Part shown: positions 57,060 through 64,000 of the stretch, in pieces | How positions within the stretch are numbered: position 1 is the first letter of the stretch | Layout: the number at the start of each line of letters is the position of its first letter | Source of the DNA: Colwellia sp. | GTDB taxonomy: Bacteria; Pseudomonadota; Gammaproteobacteria; Enterobacterales; Alteromonadaceae | Direction of reading: 5' to 3' | Assembly (NCBI GenBank): GCA_013215295.1 | Contig: JABSOZ010000004.1 | Coordinates: 344,390 to 408,389, forward strand | DNA length: 64,000 bases | The notes under the pieces: model-generated | What the model was told of the DNA's origin: nothing | The model's database searches: none | Seen by the model: the letters and a program-made list of their open reading frames with translations, nothing else | Made by a program: the position numbers and the translations under genes

Positions 57060-57824
57060 TTAACGCGATAAAAATTCATTGTTAGGATAGTTTGCTGCTA
57101 ATACTTGCATAGCATTGGTTTTCAAATCCATTAGGCCTAATTTGTCGTAACACTCGATCATAACTTCTAACGCTTGTTCAACTTCTTGGCTTGGTGAAAA
57201 ATATTCAACAATATATTTGCCACGGTTTGCCGCTGATGCCCATGCATCTCGTTTCATATAAAAACGGGCGACAGATAATTCATAATTAGCTAAACGCGAT
57301 TTTATACCAATCATTCGTTGACGAGCATCAGCCGCATATTTACTTTGAGGTAGCTCAGTCAAGATCGTTTTGAAATCAGTGAATGCTTCTCGAGATGCAG
57401 TTGGATCTCTATCTGAACGGTCAATGCCTGCTATCTCTTGAAACATGTTCTCTTCAGTTGAAATGTTGATTAATGCGCGCATGTAATAAACATAATCAAG
57501 GTTTACATGATCTGGATTTAATCGTAAGAATCGATCGGCTAAGGCGATCCCTTGTGCTGCATCACCACTTTTGTAATAAGCGTAAATTAAGTCTAATTGA
57601 ACTTGATGAGAAATAGGACCAAAAGGGAAACGTGAGTCAATTGCCGATAAAAGTTGAATCGCTCTTTGATATAAACCACTATCAAGTGCTGTTCTCGCAT
57701 CGGAGAACAATGCTTGTGCAGACTTGTCTGGTACTTTTTCAATGTCACTTTTATCTGATGATGAACACGCCGCTAGCCCTAATGAAAGCACTAGTATTAT
57801 CATTTTTATTGTCAATTTTTGCAT
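57060..57824 (-). CDS. bamD: Outer-membrane protein assembly lipoprotein BamD
   Basis: The 254-aa lipoprotein is taken from the ATG at 57824 (MQKLTIKMIILVLSLG). An upstream GTG would add five residues. The lipobox is LGLAACSS. TPR repeats follow (ALFSDARTALDSGLYQRAIQ; SRFPFGPISHQVQLDLIYAY; YYMRALINIS). BamD is the essential scaffold of the BAM complex that inserts barrel proteins in the outer membrane. Its place divergent to rluD is the same as in E. coli. Confidence 0.95.
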   Translation of the reverse strand: MQKLTIKMIILVLSLGLAACSSSDKSDIEKVPDKSAQALFSDARTALDSGLYQRAIQLLSAIDSRFPFGPISHQVQLDLIYAYYKSGDAAQGIALADRFLRLNPDHVNLDYVYYMRALINISTEENMFQEIAGIDRSDRDPTASREAFTDFKTILTELPQSKYAADARQRMIGIKSRLANYELSVARFYMKRDAWASAANRGKYIVEYFSPSQEVEQALEVMIECYDKLGLMDLKTNAMQVLAANYPNNEFLSR

Positions 57825-58011
57825 AGACTTTGGTATCACTACTTTGTTTTAGTTAAAGGTATTAGTAAAATAAATATACGCTCTTTGTAAATTACTTAAT
57901 GTAATTGATTTAGCAAAGAGGTAAAATAAACACTGGCATTCTAACCTAGCATACTTGCCTTGCACAGCGCTAATTCATAGTAAATTTATAGAGAGTTAAA
58001 TAGAAATTTTA

Positions 58012-58986
58012 ATGGCTGAAATAATTCAACATACAGATACGGTTCCTGAAACTTGTTTAGGTAAACGATTCGACCAAACATTAGCTGAGATGTTCCCTGA
58101 ATATTCTCGTTCTCGCATAAAAGAATGGATCTTAGCAGGTCATGTTACTTCAAATGGCGCTATTTTAAAGATACCCCGAGAGAAAATGTTCGGTGGAGAA
58201 CTTGTTAAAATATCGACTGAAGTTGAAGCTGATGTACGATTCGAACCCCAAGATATACCTTTAAATATCGTTTATGAAGATGACGATATTCTTGTGATTA
58301 ACAAACCAGCAGGTTTTGTTGTACACCCTGGCGCAGGTAATCCTGACGGTACGGTACTTAATGCATTATTGCATTATTGTCCGCAGCTTGACGTTGTACC
58401 ACGTGCAGGTATTGTCCACAGACTAGATAAAGATACGACGGGTTTAATGGTCATTGCTAAAACAATCGCTGCTCAGACTAATTTAGTAGATGCGATACAA
58501 GAACGAGAAATAACACGCGAATATGAAGCGCTTGCTAACGGCTTAATGACCGCTGGTGGTGTTGTAGATGAACCGATTGGTCGTCATTCAACCAAAAGAA
58601 CACATATGGCTGTTAATCCTTTTGGACGCCCATCTGTAACTCATTATCGTGTAATGGAGAAATTCCGCTTACATACACGTTTAAGATTACGTCTTGAAAC
58701 GGGTCGTACTCATCAAATTCGTGTTCATATGTCGCACATTACTCACCCACTTATTGGTGATCCAAATTACGGTGGTCGTCCGCGTCCACCTAAAAATGCG
58801 ACAGAGGAATTACGTGATGTGTTACGTACTTTTAAACGTCAAGCGTTGCATGCAGCAATGTTGTCGTTGTTTCACCCTATTACCGGTGAAGAAATGACTT
58901 GGCATGCACCAATTCCTGAAGATATGGTTAATTTGACAAATATCCTACGCGAAGATTCAAAACTCAATGAATCGGACATTTATTAA
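58012..58986 (+). CDS. rluD: 23S rRNA pseudouridine synthase RluD
   Basis: The 324-aa enzyme has an S4 RNA-binding domain (RFDQTLAEMFPEYSRSRIKE) and a RluA-type catalytic domain with the motif GIVHRLDKDTTGLMVIAKT, whose Asp (RLDKDTT) is catalytic. ETGRTHQIRVHMSHI is also conserved. It modifies U1911, U1915 and U1917 in helix 69 of 23S rRNA. The end overlaps pgeF by 20 bases, so the two are coupled, as in E. coli (rluD-yfiH-clpB). Confidence 0.96.
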   Translation: MAEIIQHTDTVPETCLGKRFDQTLAEMFPEYSRSRIKEWILAGHVTSNGAILKIPREKMFGGELVKISTEVEADVRFEPQDIPLNIVYEDDDILVINKPAGFVVHPGAGNPDGTVLNALLHYCPQLDVVPRAGIVHRLDKDTTGLMVIAKTIAAQTNLVDAIQEREITREYEALANGLMTAGGVVDEPIGRHSTKRTHMAVNPFGRPSVTHYRVMEKFRLHTRLRLRLETGRTHQIRVHMSHITHPLIGDPNYGGRPRPPKNATEELRDVLRTFKRQALHAAMLSLFHPITGEEMTWHAPIPEDMVNLTNILREDSKLNESDIY

Positions 58987-59773
58987 GCGTCCTATTCATA
59001 AAGTAGAGTGGCCAGTACATAATGTACTGGCTTTTACTACCACAAGACATCATCCAGAAAATCAGCACCGCATCTATAAAAATTCTCAATTCACCTCTTA
59101 TAGCCAATTTAACCTTGGTGAACATGTTGGCGACAATCCTGATCAAGTCAAAAGCAACAGAAACCAGTTATTAAATAATTTGTCACCAAATTCAAAAATT
59201 CAGTGGCTTGAACAAATTCATGGTAATAATGTCGTTACTATAGATTCTCATTCACCCATGCCTTTAATTGCTGATGCCGTAATTACTCAACAGAAAAATA
59301 TGAGTCTTGCCGTAATGACAGCTGATTGTTTACCCATTTTATTAACCGCAATCGATGGTAGTGAAATTGCAGCTATTCATGGTGGATGGAAACCATTAGC
59401 TAAAAACATTATTGCTAATACAGTTAATAGTATGTGTACATCGAATGAAAATATTATTGCTTGGTTAGGCCCATGCATTGGGAAAACAGCGTTTGAGGTT
59501 GGTGAAGAAGTAAAGCTAGCTTTTGTGAGCCAATCAGATAAATTTTCCTCGGCTTTTTCTGTTAATTCTTCACACAAGGTGCCGACGGGGAATGAACATG
59601 ACGTTAAATACTTAGCCAATTTACCTATGATTGCCAAAATACAATTAGAAACACTTGGTGTAAATCAACTTCACCATTTAGATCATTGTACCTATACTGA
59701 TGAACAGCAGTATTTTTCTTACAGGCGGGACAATGTTACTGGGCGAATGGCTTCAATAATTTGTCGAATTTAA
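58967..59773 (+). CDS. pgeF: Peptidoglycan editing factor PgeF (YfiH, laccase-domain family)
   Basis: The 268-aa protein has the conserved metal-binding motifs of the Cu-oxidase_4/YfiH family: MTADCLPIL, AAIHGGWKPLAKNI (His), LGPCIGKTAFEVG (Cys) and LDHCTYTDEQQYFSYRRD. Family members correct faulty peptidoglycan precursors containing L-Ser, and some act on purine nucleosides. It lies between rluD and clpB, the common gammaproteobacterial order. Confidence 0.93.
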   Translation: MNRTFIKRPIHKVEWPVHNVLAFTTTRHHPENQHRIYKNSQFTSYSQFNLGEHVGDNPDQVKSNRNQLLNNLSPNSKIQWLEQIHGNNVVTIDSHSPMPLIADAVITQQKNMSLAVMTADCLPILLTAIDGSEIAAIHGGWKPLAKNIIANTVNSMCTSNENIIAWLGPCIGKTAFEVGEEVKLAFVSQSDKFSSAFSVNSSHKVPTGNEHDVKYLANLPMIAKIQLETLGVNQLHHLDHCTYTDEQQYFSYRRDNVTGRMASIICRI

Positions 59774-59833
59774 TTTTTTATGTTTAATAAAACTTTTAAA
59801 ACTTATTTCAAATCAAACCTTTTAACTTCAGTC

Positions 59834-59862
59834 CTTGAAAAGTTTAAGTTTTATCCTTATCT
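59834..59862 (+). promoter_or_regulatory. Sigma32 heat-shock promoter of clpB
   Basis: CTTGAAA (59834-59840) and CCTTATCT (59855-59862) are separated by 14 bases and match the sigma32 pattern CTTGAAA-N13-14-CCCCATNT well. They lie 47 bases before the clpB start, which is consistent with heat-shock control of this chaperone. Confidence 0.7.
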
Positions 59863-59908
59863 ATAGGGTATAGACTAAATATATTTCTTTGCTAAATAGG
59901 AAAATCGA

Positions 59909-62482
59909 ATGCGTTTAGATAGATTAACTCAAGCATTTCAGGTGGCTATCTCAGATGCTCAGTCAATAGCATTAGGTCGAGACCATCAATTCATTGAACC
60001 TGTGCATTTAATGCTTGCGTTATTAAACCAAAACGCGAGTAGTATCATTCCATTATTGAAAAGCGCGGGTATTAACGTGCGCTCACTTCGTTCACAAATA
60101 GAAACTGTGATTGATAAACTTGCTCAGGTTTCGGGTTCGGGTGGAGAAGTACAACTCTCCTCCGCAATGGGGAACTTACTTAACCTTTGTGATAAACATG
60201 CGCAAAAATTAGGGGATAAATATATATCCTCAGATGTGTTCATTCTTTCTGCAATTGAAGACAAAGGAAGATTAGGGCAAATACTAAAATCTCTTGGTGC
60301 AAGCGAACAACGTATTCAAGATGCCATTTTACATGTACGTGGTGGTCAGAGTGTTGACGAACCCAATGCTGAAAATGTTCGTCAGGCGCTTGACAAGTAT
60401 ACAGTGAACCTTACTGAACTTGCTGAACAAGGGAAATTAGATCCCGTTATAGGCCGAGATGAAGAAATTCGTCGAACCATACAAGTACTTCAGCGTCGGA
60501 CTAAGAATAATCCAGTGCTTATTGGTCAACCGGGTGTGGGTAAAACAGCCATAGCCGAAGGTTTAGCACAACGTATTATTAATCACGAAGTCCCAGAAGG
60601 TTTAAAAAGTAAACGAGTGTTGTCACTTGATATGGGAACGTTGGTTGCTGGCGCAAAATATAGAGGCGAGTTTGAAGAACGTTTAAAAGCAGTGTTGAAT
60701 GAACTGGCTAAAGAAGAAGGGCAGGTTATCCTATTTATTGATGAACTTCATACTATGGTGGGTGCGGGTAAATCTGATGGCGCAATGGATGCCGGAAATA
60801 TGCTAAAACCTGCATTAGCACGTGGGGATTTACATTGTGTTGGTGCAACAACACTAGATGAATATCGTCAGTATATTGAAAAAGACGCCGCTTTAGAGCG
60901 CCGCTTTCAAAAGGTATTGATTGAAGAGCCGAGTGTCGAAGATACCATTGCTATATTACGTGGTTTGAAAGAACGTTATGAACTCCATCATAGTGTTGAT
61001 ATTACCGATCCTGCTATCGTTGCTGCTGCTACTTTGTCACATCGTTATATAAGCGATCGACAGTTGCCAGACAAAGCTATTGACCTTATTGATGAAGCTG
61101 CTTCTAGTATTCGCATGCAGATAGATTCTAAGCCAGAAGATTTAGACCGTTTAGAAAGACGCATTATTCAGCTGAAACTTGAACAACGAGCATTAGTTAA
61201 AGACATTGATGATGCTTCAATAAAACGTTTGTCTTTGATCTCATTAGAAATTGAAGAATGTCAGAAAAGCTTTGATGAATTAGATGAGGTATGGAAAACA
61301 GAGAAAGCTGCACTGCATGGAACACAAGCAATTAAAACTGATCTAGAGCAAGCCCGGCTAGATTTGGAAGCAGCGAGACGTTTAGGTGATTTAAACCAAA
61401 TGTCTGAATTACAATATGGAACGATCCCAGAACTTGAGAAACAACTCGACTTGGCAAGTCAGGCAGAAATGCAAGAAATGACTTTACTAAAAAATAAAGT
61501 AACGGATGTTGAAATTGCAGATGTACTAAGCAAAGCAACCGGTATTCCTGTCTCAAAAATGTTAGAAGAAGAATGCAATAAACTGTTAAAGATGGAAGAT
61601 AACTTACATGAACGAGTTATTGGTCAAACTGAGGCAGTAATAAGTGTATCTAATGCTATTCGTCGTTCTAGAGCTGGGCTTGCAGATCCTAGCCAACCTA
61701 TAGGTTCTTTTTTATTTTTAGGTCCTACGGGGGTAGGGAAAACTGAATTAACAAAAGCATTAGCACATTATCTATTTGATAGTGAAGATGCCCTTATTCG
61801 GTTAGATATGTCTGAATTTATGGAAAAACATTCAGTTTCGCGTTTAGTTGGCGCTCCTCCTGGTTATGTTGGATATGAAGAAGGAGGCTACTTAACTGAA
61901 GCAGTTAGGCGCAAGCCATATTCTGTTATTTTATTGGATGAAATTGAAAAAGCTCATAGTGATGTGTTTAATATCTTGTTACAAGTCCTAGATGACGGTC
62001 GGTTAACCGATGGCCAAGGTCGTACCGTTGACTTTAAAAACACTGTGATTATTATGACTTCAAATATTGGCTCTGATCACATACAGAATTTTTCAGATGA
62101 TAGTCAATATGAAGAAATGAAAACAAAGGTTATGTCGGAAGTCAGTTTGCATTTCAAACCAGAGTTTATTAATCGTATTGATGATACGGTTGTTTTTCAT
62201 CCATTAATCTCAGAACAAATTGAAAGAATAGCCGCAATTCAAATTAACAGCTTAAAAGAACGTTTAGCTGAACAGAATATAAATTTATCCATCACAAAAG
62301 AAGCTCTTGCACTGATTTCAACGGCAGGATTTGATCCATTATTTGGGGCAAGGCCTTTAAAAAGAGCCATTCGGCAGAATGTTGAAAACCCATTGGCACA
62401 GAAGATACTTTCTGGAGCATTTAAAAGTAAAGGTGATATAAGTATAGAAGTTAGTGATGGAGAATTAGTTTTTAAACACTAA
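59909..62482 (+). CDS. clpB: ATP-dependent disaggregase ClpB
   Basis: The 857-aa Hsp100 chaperone has an N-terminal repeat domain and a first AAA+ ring with [15 protein letters not shown] (~205) and the Walker [12 protein letters not shown]. The coiled-coil M domain spans ~residues 405-525. The second AAA+ domain has [15 protein letters not shown] (~605) and [12 protein letters not shown]. It rescues aggregated proteins with DnaK. The length equals E. coli ClpB (857 aa). The family is heat-inducible, and a sigma32 promoter is visible upstream. Confidence 0.98.
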   Translation: MRLDRLTQAFQVAISDAQSIALGRDHQFIEPVHLMLALLNQNASSIIPLLKSAGINVRSLRSQIETVIDKLAQVSGSGGEVQLSSAMGNLLNLCDKHAQKLGDKYISSDVFILSAIEDKGRLGQILKSLGASEQRIQDAILHVRGGQSVDEPNAENVRQALDKYTVNLTELAEQGKLDPVIGRDEEIRRTIQVLQRRTKNNPVLIGQPGVGKTAIAEGLAQRIINHEVPEGLKSKRVLSLDMGTLVAGAKYRGEFEERLKAVLNELAKEEGQVILFIDELHTMVGAGKSDGAMDAGNMLKPALARGDLHCVGATTLDEYRQYIEKDAALERRFQKVLIEEPSVEDTIAILRGLKERYELHHSVDITDPAIVAAATLSHRYISDRQLPDKAIDLIDEAASSIRMQIDSKPEDLDRLERRIIQLKLEQRALVKDIDDASIKRLSLISLEIEECQKSFDELDEVWKTEKAALHGTQAIKTDLEQARLDLEAARRLGDLNQMSELQYGTIPELEKQLDLASQAEMQEMTLLKNKVTDVEIADVLSKATGIPVSKMLEEECNKLLKMEDNLHERVIGQTEAVISVSNAIRRSRAGLADPSQPIGSFLFLGPTGVGKTELTKALAHYLFDSEDALIRLDMSEFMEKHSVSRLVGAPPGYVGYEEGGYLTEAVRRKPYSVILLDEIEKAHSDVFNILLQVLDDGRLTDGQGRTVDFKNTVIIMTSNIGSDHIQNFSDDSQYEEMKTKVMSEVSLHFKPEFINRIDDTVVFHPLISEQIERIAAIQINSLKERLAEQNINLSITKEALALISTAGFDPLFGARPLKRAIRQNVENPLAQKILSGAFKSKGDISIEVSDGELVFKH

Positions 62483-62495
62483 CAATCAAGTATCA

Positions 62496-62921
62496 TTATC
62501 CATCACTCATAACCGCACAGTAAAACTCTGTGCGTTTTTTGTTTATGTTTAATTGTTTCTGCTTTTCTTGCTTGTTTAGGATCTGCTTAATACCTTTATC
62601 ATTGATATAATGCACTTCATCAAAAGCCATTAACATTGAGACATTACTTTTTGCTTCTTCACACTGTTTAGACATGCTAATTTTATTTTTTTCCGAATAT
62701 ATACTTTTATCTGACATGGAAGGGGTCGTAGCATCATCAGCACGGCTAATAATTTTGGATTGATTAGAAACAAGAAATTCAGTGTAGTCATCACCAACAG
62801 GTTGATGCTGACTAAAGTGAACGATATTATTTTTGTCAACCCATCGATAGATCATCAGTTCACTAGCAGAGCAATGTCCAAAATAAAAAAACAATGCTAA
62901 ACATACAATACGAAAAGTCAT
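62496..62921 (-). CDS. Exported DUF4124-type protein
   Basis: The 141-aa protein has a signal peptide (MTFRIVCLALFFYFGHCSA). A short domain of the DUF4124 type follows (MIYRWVDKNNIVHFSQHQPVGDDY). Function is unknown, and many marine gammaproteobacteria have several copies. The gene is convergent with clpB, and the clpB terminator lies inside its last codons. Confidence 0.7.
   Translation of the reverse strand: MTFRIVCLALFFYFGHCSASELMIYRWVDKNNIVHFSQHQPVGDDYTEFLVSNQSKIISRADDATTPSMSDKSIYSEKNKISMSKQCEEAKSNVSMLMAFDEVHYINDKGIKQILNKQEKQKQLNINKKRTEFYCAVMSDG
62514..62540 (+). terminator. Terminator of clpB, inside the 3' end of the DUF4124 gene
   Basis: CGCACAG-taaaact-CTGTGCG is followed by six T, 31 bases after the clpB stop. 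It overlaps codons close to the end of the convergent gene. Confidence 0.85.
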
Positions 62922-63343
62922 GTGCTCACCTAATGAGAAAAATTTTAATACACTGTAATACTTTTATAACAACACAATTGTAAATTTACAATCTACAGCA
63001 AGAAAAATATTTTCTTGCAGCATCCCATCTAACCGAAATGGCGAAGTATAATAATTACAATGTTATTACTATTTAGCTTTCATCAGCGTTTAGGAACTCT
63101 ATTACTATTGGTGTTACCACTAAGAGTAAAATTAGAACATGAATTATATGAAAATCAGTTATGAAGGCTTTAAAAAGTTAATGATTAATGGGGGGAAAAC
63201 GATTAAGGCCAGGATACTCTATTTGTTTTAAGCTTATCTTTGTACCTGAAATAGCAATTTGTTCAAATAAACCCCAATAACTACACGCCTTGTACGTTAA
63301 ATGAACGAACGAATGTTTATTTCAAATTAATGACAAAAAAGAG
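62922..63343. other. 422-base AT-rich region ahead of the rRNA promoters
   Basis: No gene is visible. The stretch is AT-rich with phased A and T runs and likely contains upstream (UP element, FIS-type) sites for the rRNA promoters and the promoter of the DUF4124 gene on the minus strand. I cannot place individual sites with confidence. Confidence 0.4.
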
Positions 63344-63371
63344 TTGACGCCCAGCGAGAAATGTCTAGAAT
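63344..63371 (+). promoter_or_regulatory. rRNA operon promoter P1
   Basis: TTGACG (63344-63349) and TAGAAT (63366-63371) are separated by 16 bases. A GCGC-type discriminator follows, as expected for stringently controlled rRNA promoters. Confidence 0.85.
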
Positions 63372-63512
63372 GCGCTCCAGTTCCAAGGGGTAACCCAAAG
63401 AGCTGTTTTGATAAGTTAACTACTCTATACAAGAGCTAAACGGTTAACTTAACGTTTTAAAATGAATTTTGAATCTTCTGAAAAGAAAGTTTAAAAAACT
63501 TAAAATAAAACG

Positions 63513-63540
63513 TTGACATCGAAACTGAGACGCGTAGAAT
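63513..63540 (+). promoter_or_regulatory. rRNA operon promoter P2
   Basis: TTGACA (63513-63518) and TAGAAT (63535-63540) are separated by 16 bases and followed by GCGC, the same layout as P1. The two promoters lie 169 bases apart. Confidence 0.85.
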
Positions 63541-63601
63541 GCGCATCTCGCTTCAGGCAAGGCCTGCAGCAACGAAGCAAAGCGAATGAGATTTTGTTTC
63601 G

Positions 63602-63635
63602 GTTAACTCTTTGAGTTAACGTTCTTTAACAATTA
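63602..63635 (+). promoter_or_regulatory. rRNA leader antitermination signals (boxB-like hairpin and boxA)
   Basis: GTTAACTC-ttt-GAGTTAAC (63602-63620) is a perfect hairpin in the boxB position. GTTCTTTAACAATTA (63621-63635) matches the boxA element that recruits NusB/S10 for rRNA antitermination. Confidence 0.8.
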
Positions 63636-63875
63636 GTTATCATGCAATTTGTGTAGGCACTCACATTATATTGATTTTACATAGTCGGTTCTTAATTCTC
63701 TCACGAGAGGCAAGAAAAGACGTAAAACAGTTTAATAATGATGTCACACAGATTAAGTATTAATTATTAATTTAATTAGTACGTTTTATGTAGTTATCTA
63801 CTTCGGTAGGTAACACGACAGAATTCATTGAGCAGTAACACATCGCTTGCGATGAGGTTACACAAACGATTTTTT

Positions 63876-64000
63876 AATTGAAGAGTTTGATCATGGCTCA
63901 GATTGAACGCTGGCGGCAGGCTTAACACATGCAAGTCGAGCGGTAACAGAGATAGCTTGCTATCTGCTGACGAGCGGCGGACGGGTGAGTAATGCTTGGG
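63876..64000 (+). rRNA. rrs: 16S ribosomal RNA, 5' part only
   Basis: The region starts with the universal AATTGAAGAGTTTGATCATG. It continues CTGGCGGCAGGCTTAACACA and GCAAGTCGAGCGG, which are typical gammaproteobacterial 16S positions. The variable V1 hairpin AGATAGCTTGCTATCT follows. The gene runs out of the window after about 125 bases. The V1 loop resembles Colwellia and Thalassotalea sequences. Confidence 0.98.

Overview
The window reads as a chromosomal segment of a low-GC marine gammaproteobacterium, most likely Colwellia or a close relative in Alteromonadales. The first ~125 bases of a 16S rRNA gene at the right end look Colwelliaceae-like. The order ribF-ileS-lspA-fkpB-ispH-pilVWXY1E is the one known from Pseudomonas and Shewanella type gammaproteobacteria. 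All identities come from reading translations and motifs by eye; no database search was run.

Layout. 1-4247: a signalling group with a partial receiver/degenerate-GGDEF regulator, an outer-membrane barrel protein, an exported protein and a sensor histidine kinase. 4262-6552: an exported DJ-1/PfpI protein and a membrane-anchored AraC regulator, both on the minus strand. About 6.9-35.45 kb: a genomic island. 35458-39325: truncated dinB, a TlpA-like thioredoxin, an M49-like lipoprotein peptidase and rpsT. 39636-47393: murJ, ribF, ileS, lspA, fkpB, ispH. 47728-55563: type IV pilus minor pilins, PilY1 and pseudopilins. 55647-62921: nadE, glnB, bamD, rluD, pgeF, clpB and a DUF4124 protein. 63344-64000: tandem rRNA promoters, antitermination leader and the 16S start.

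The island is the most interesting part. Its right edge sits inside the 5' end of dinB. The surviving dinB frame starts at the Met that follows catalytic Asp8, so the polymerase has lost that metal-binding residue and its native promoter. At the other edge, 28 kb away, a promoter overlapped by a strong LexA box lies just ahead of the first recombinase gene. It may be the displaced dinB promoter, now driving recombinases. Each edge carries a multi-gene tyrosine-recombinase module of similar layout: a ~383-aa integrase, a degenerate middle recombinase, a 600-670-aa recombinase with a Cys-rich tail, and a small HTH/coiled-coil protein. Both modules read inward. This layout recalls Tn554 TnpABC and the Gamma-Mobile-Trio islands, which are known to carry anti-phage genes.

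Between the modules is cargo: several small membrane-anchored proteins, a TonB-dependent receptor bracketed by 96-bp direct repeats, a frameshifted 5'-nucleotidase, and a tightly overlapping four-gene operon (winged-helix-like protein, SF2 helicase, unknown protein, metallophosphoesterase). A divergent XRE regulator gene and a perfect palindromic operator precede that operon. It is the best candidate here for an undescribed defence system. The right-hand recombinase operon continues into a coiled-coil protein and a RecD2-like helicase.
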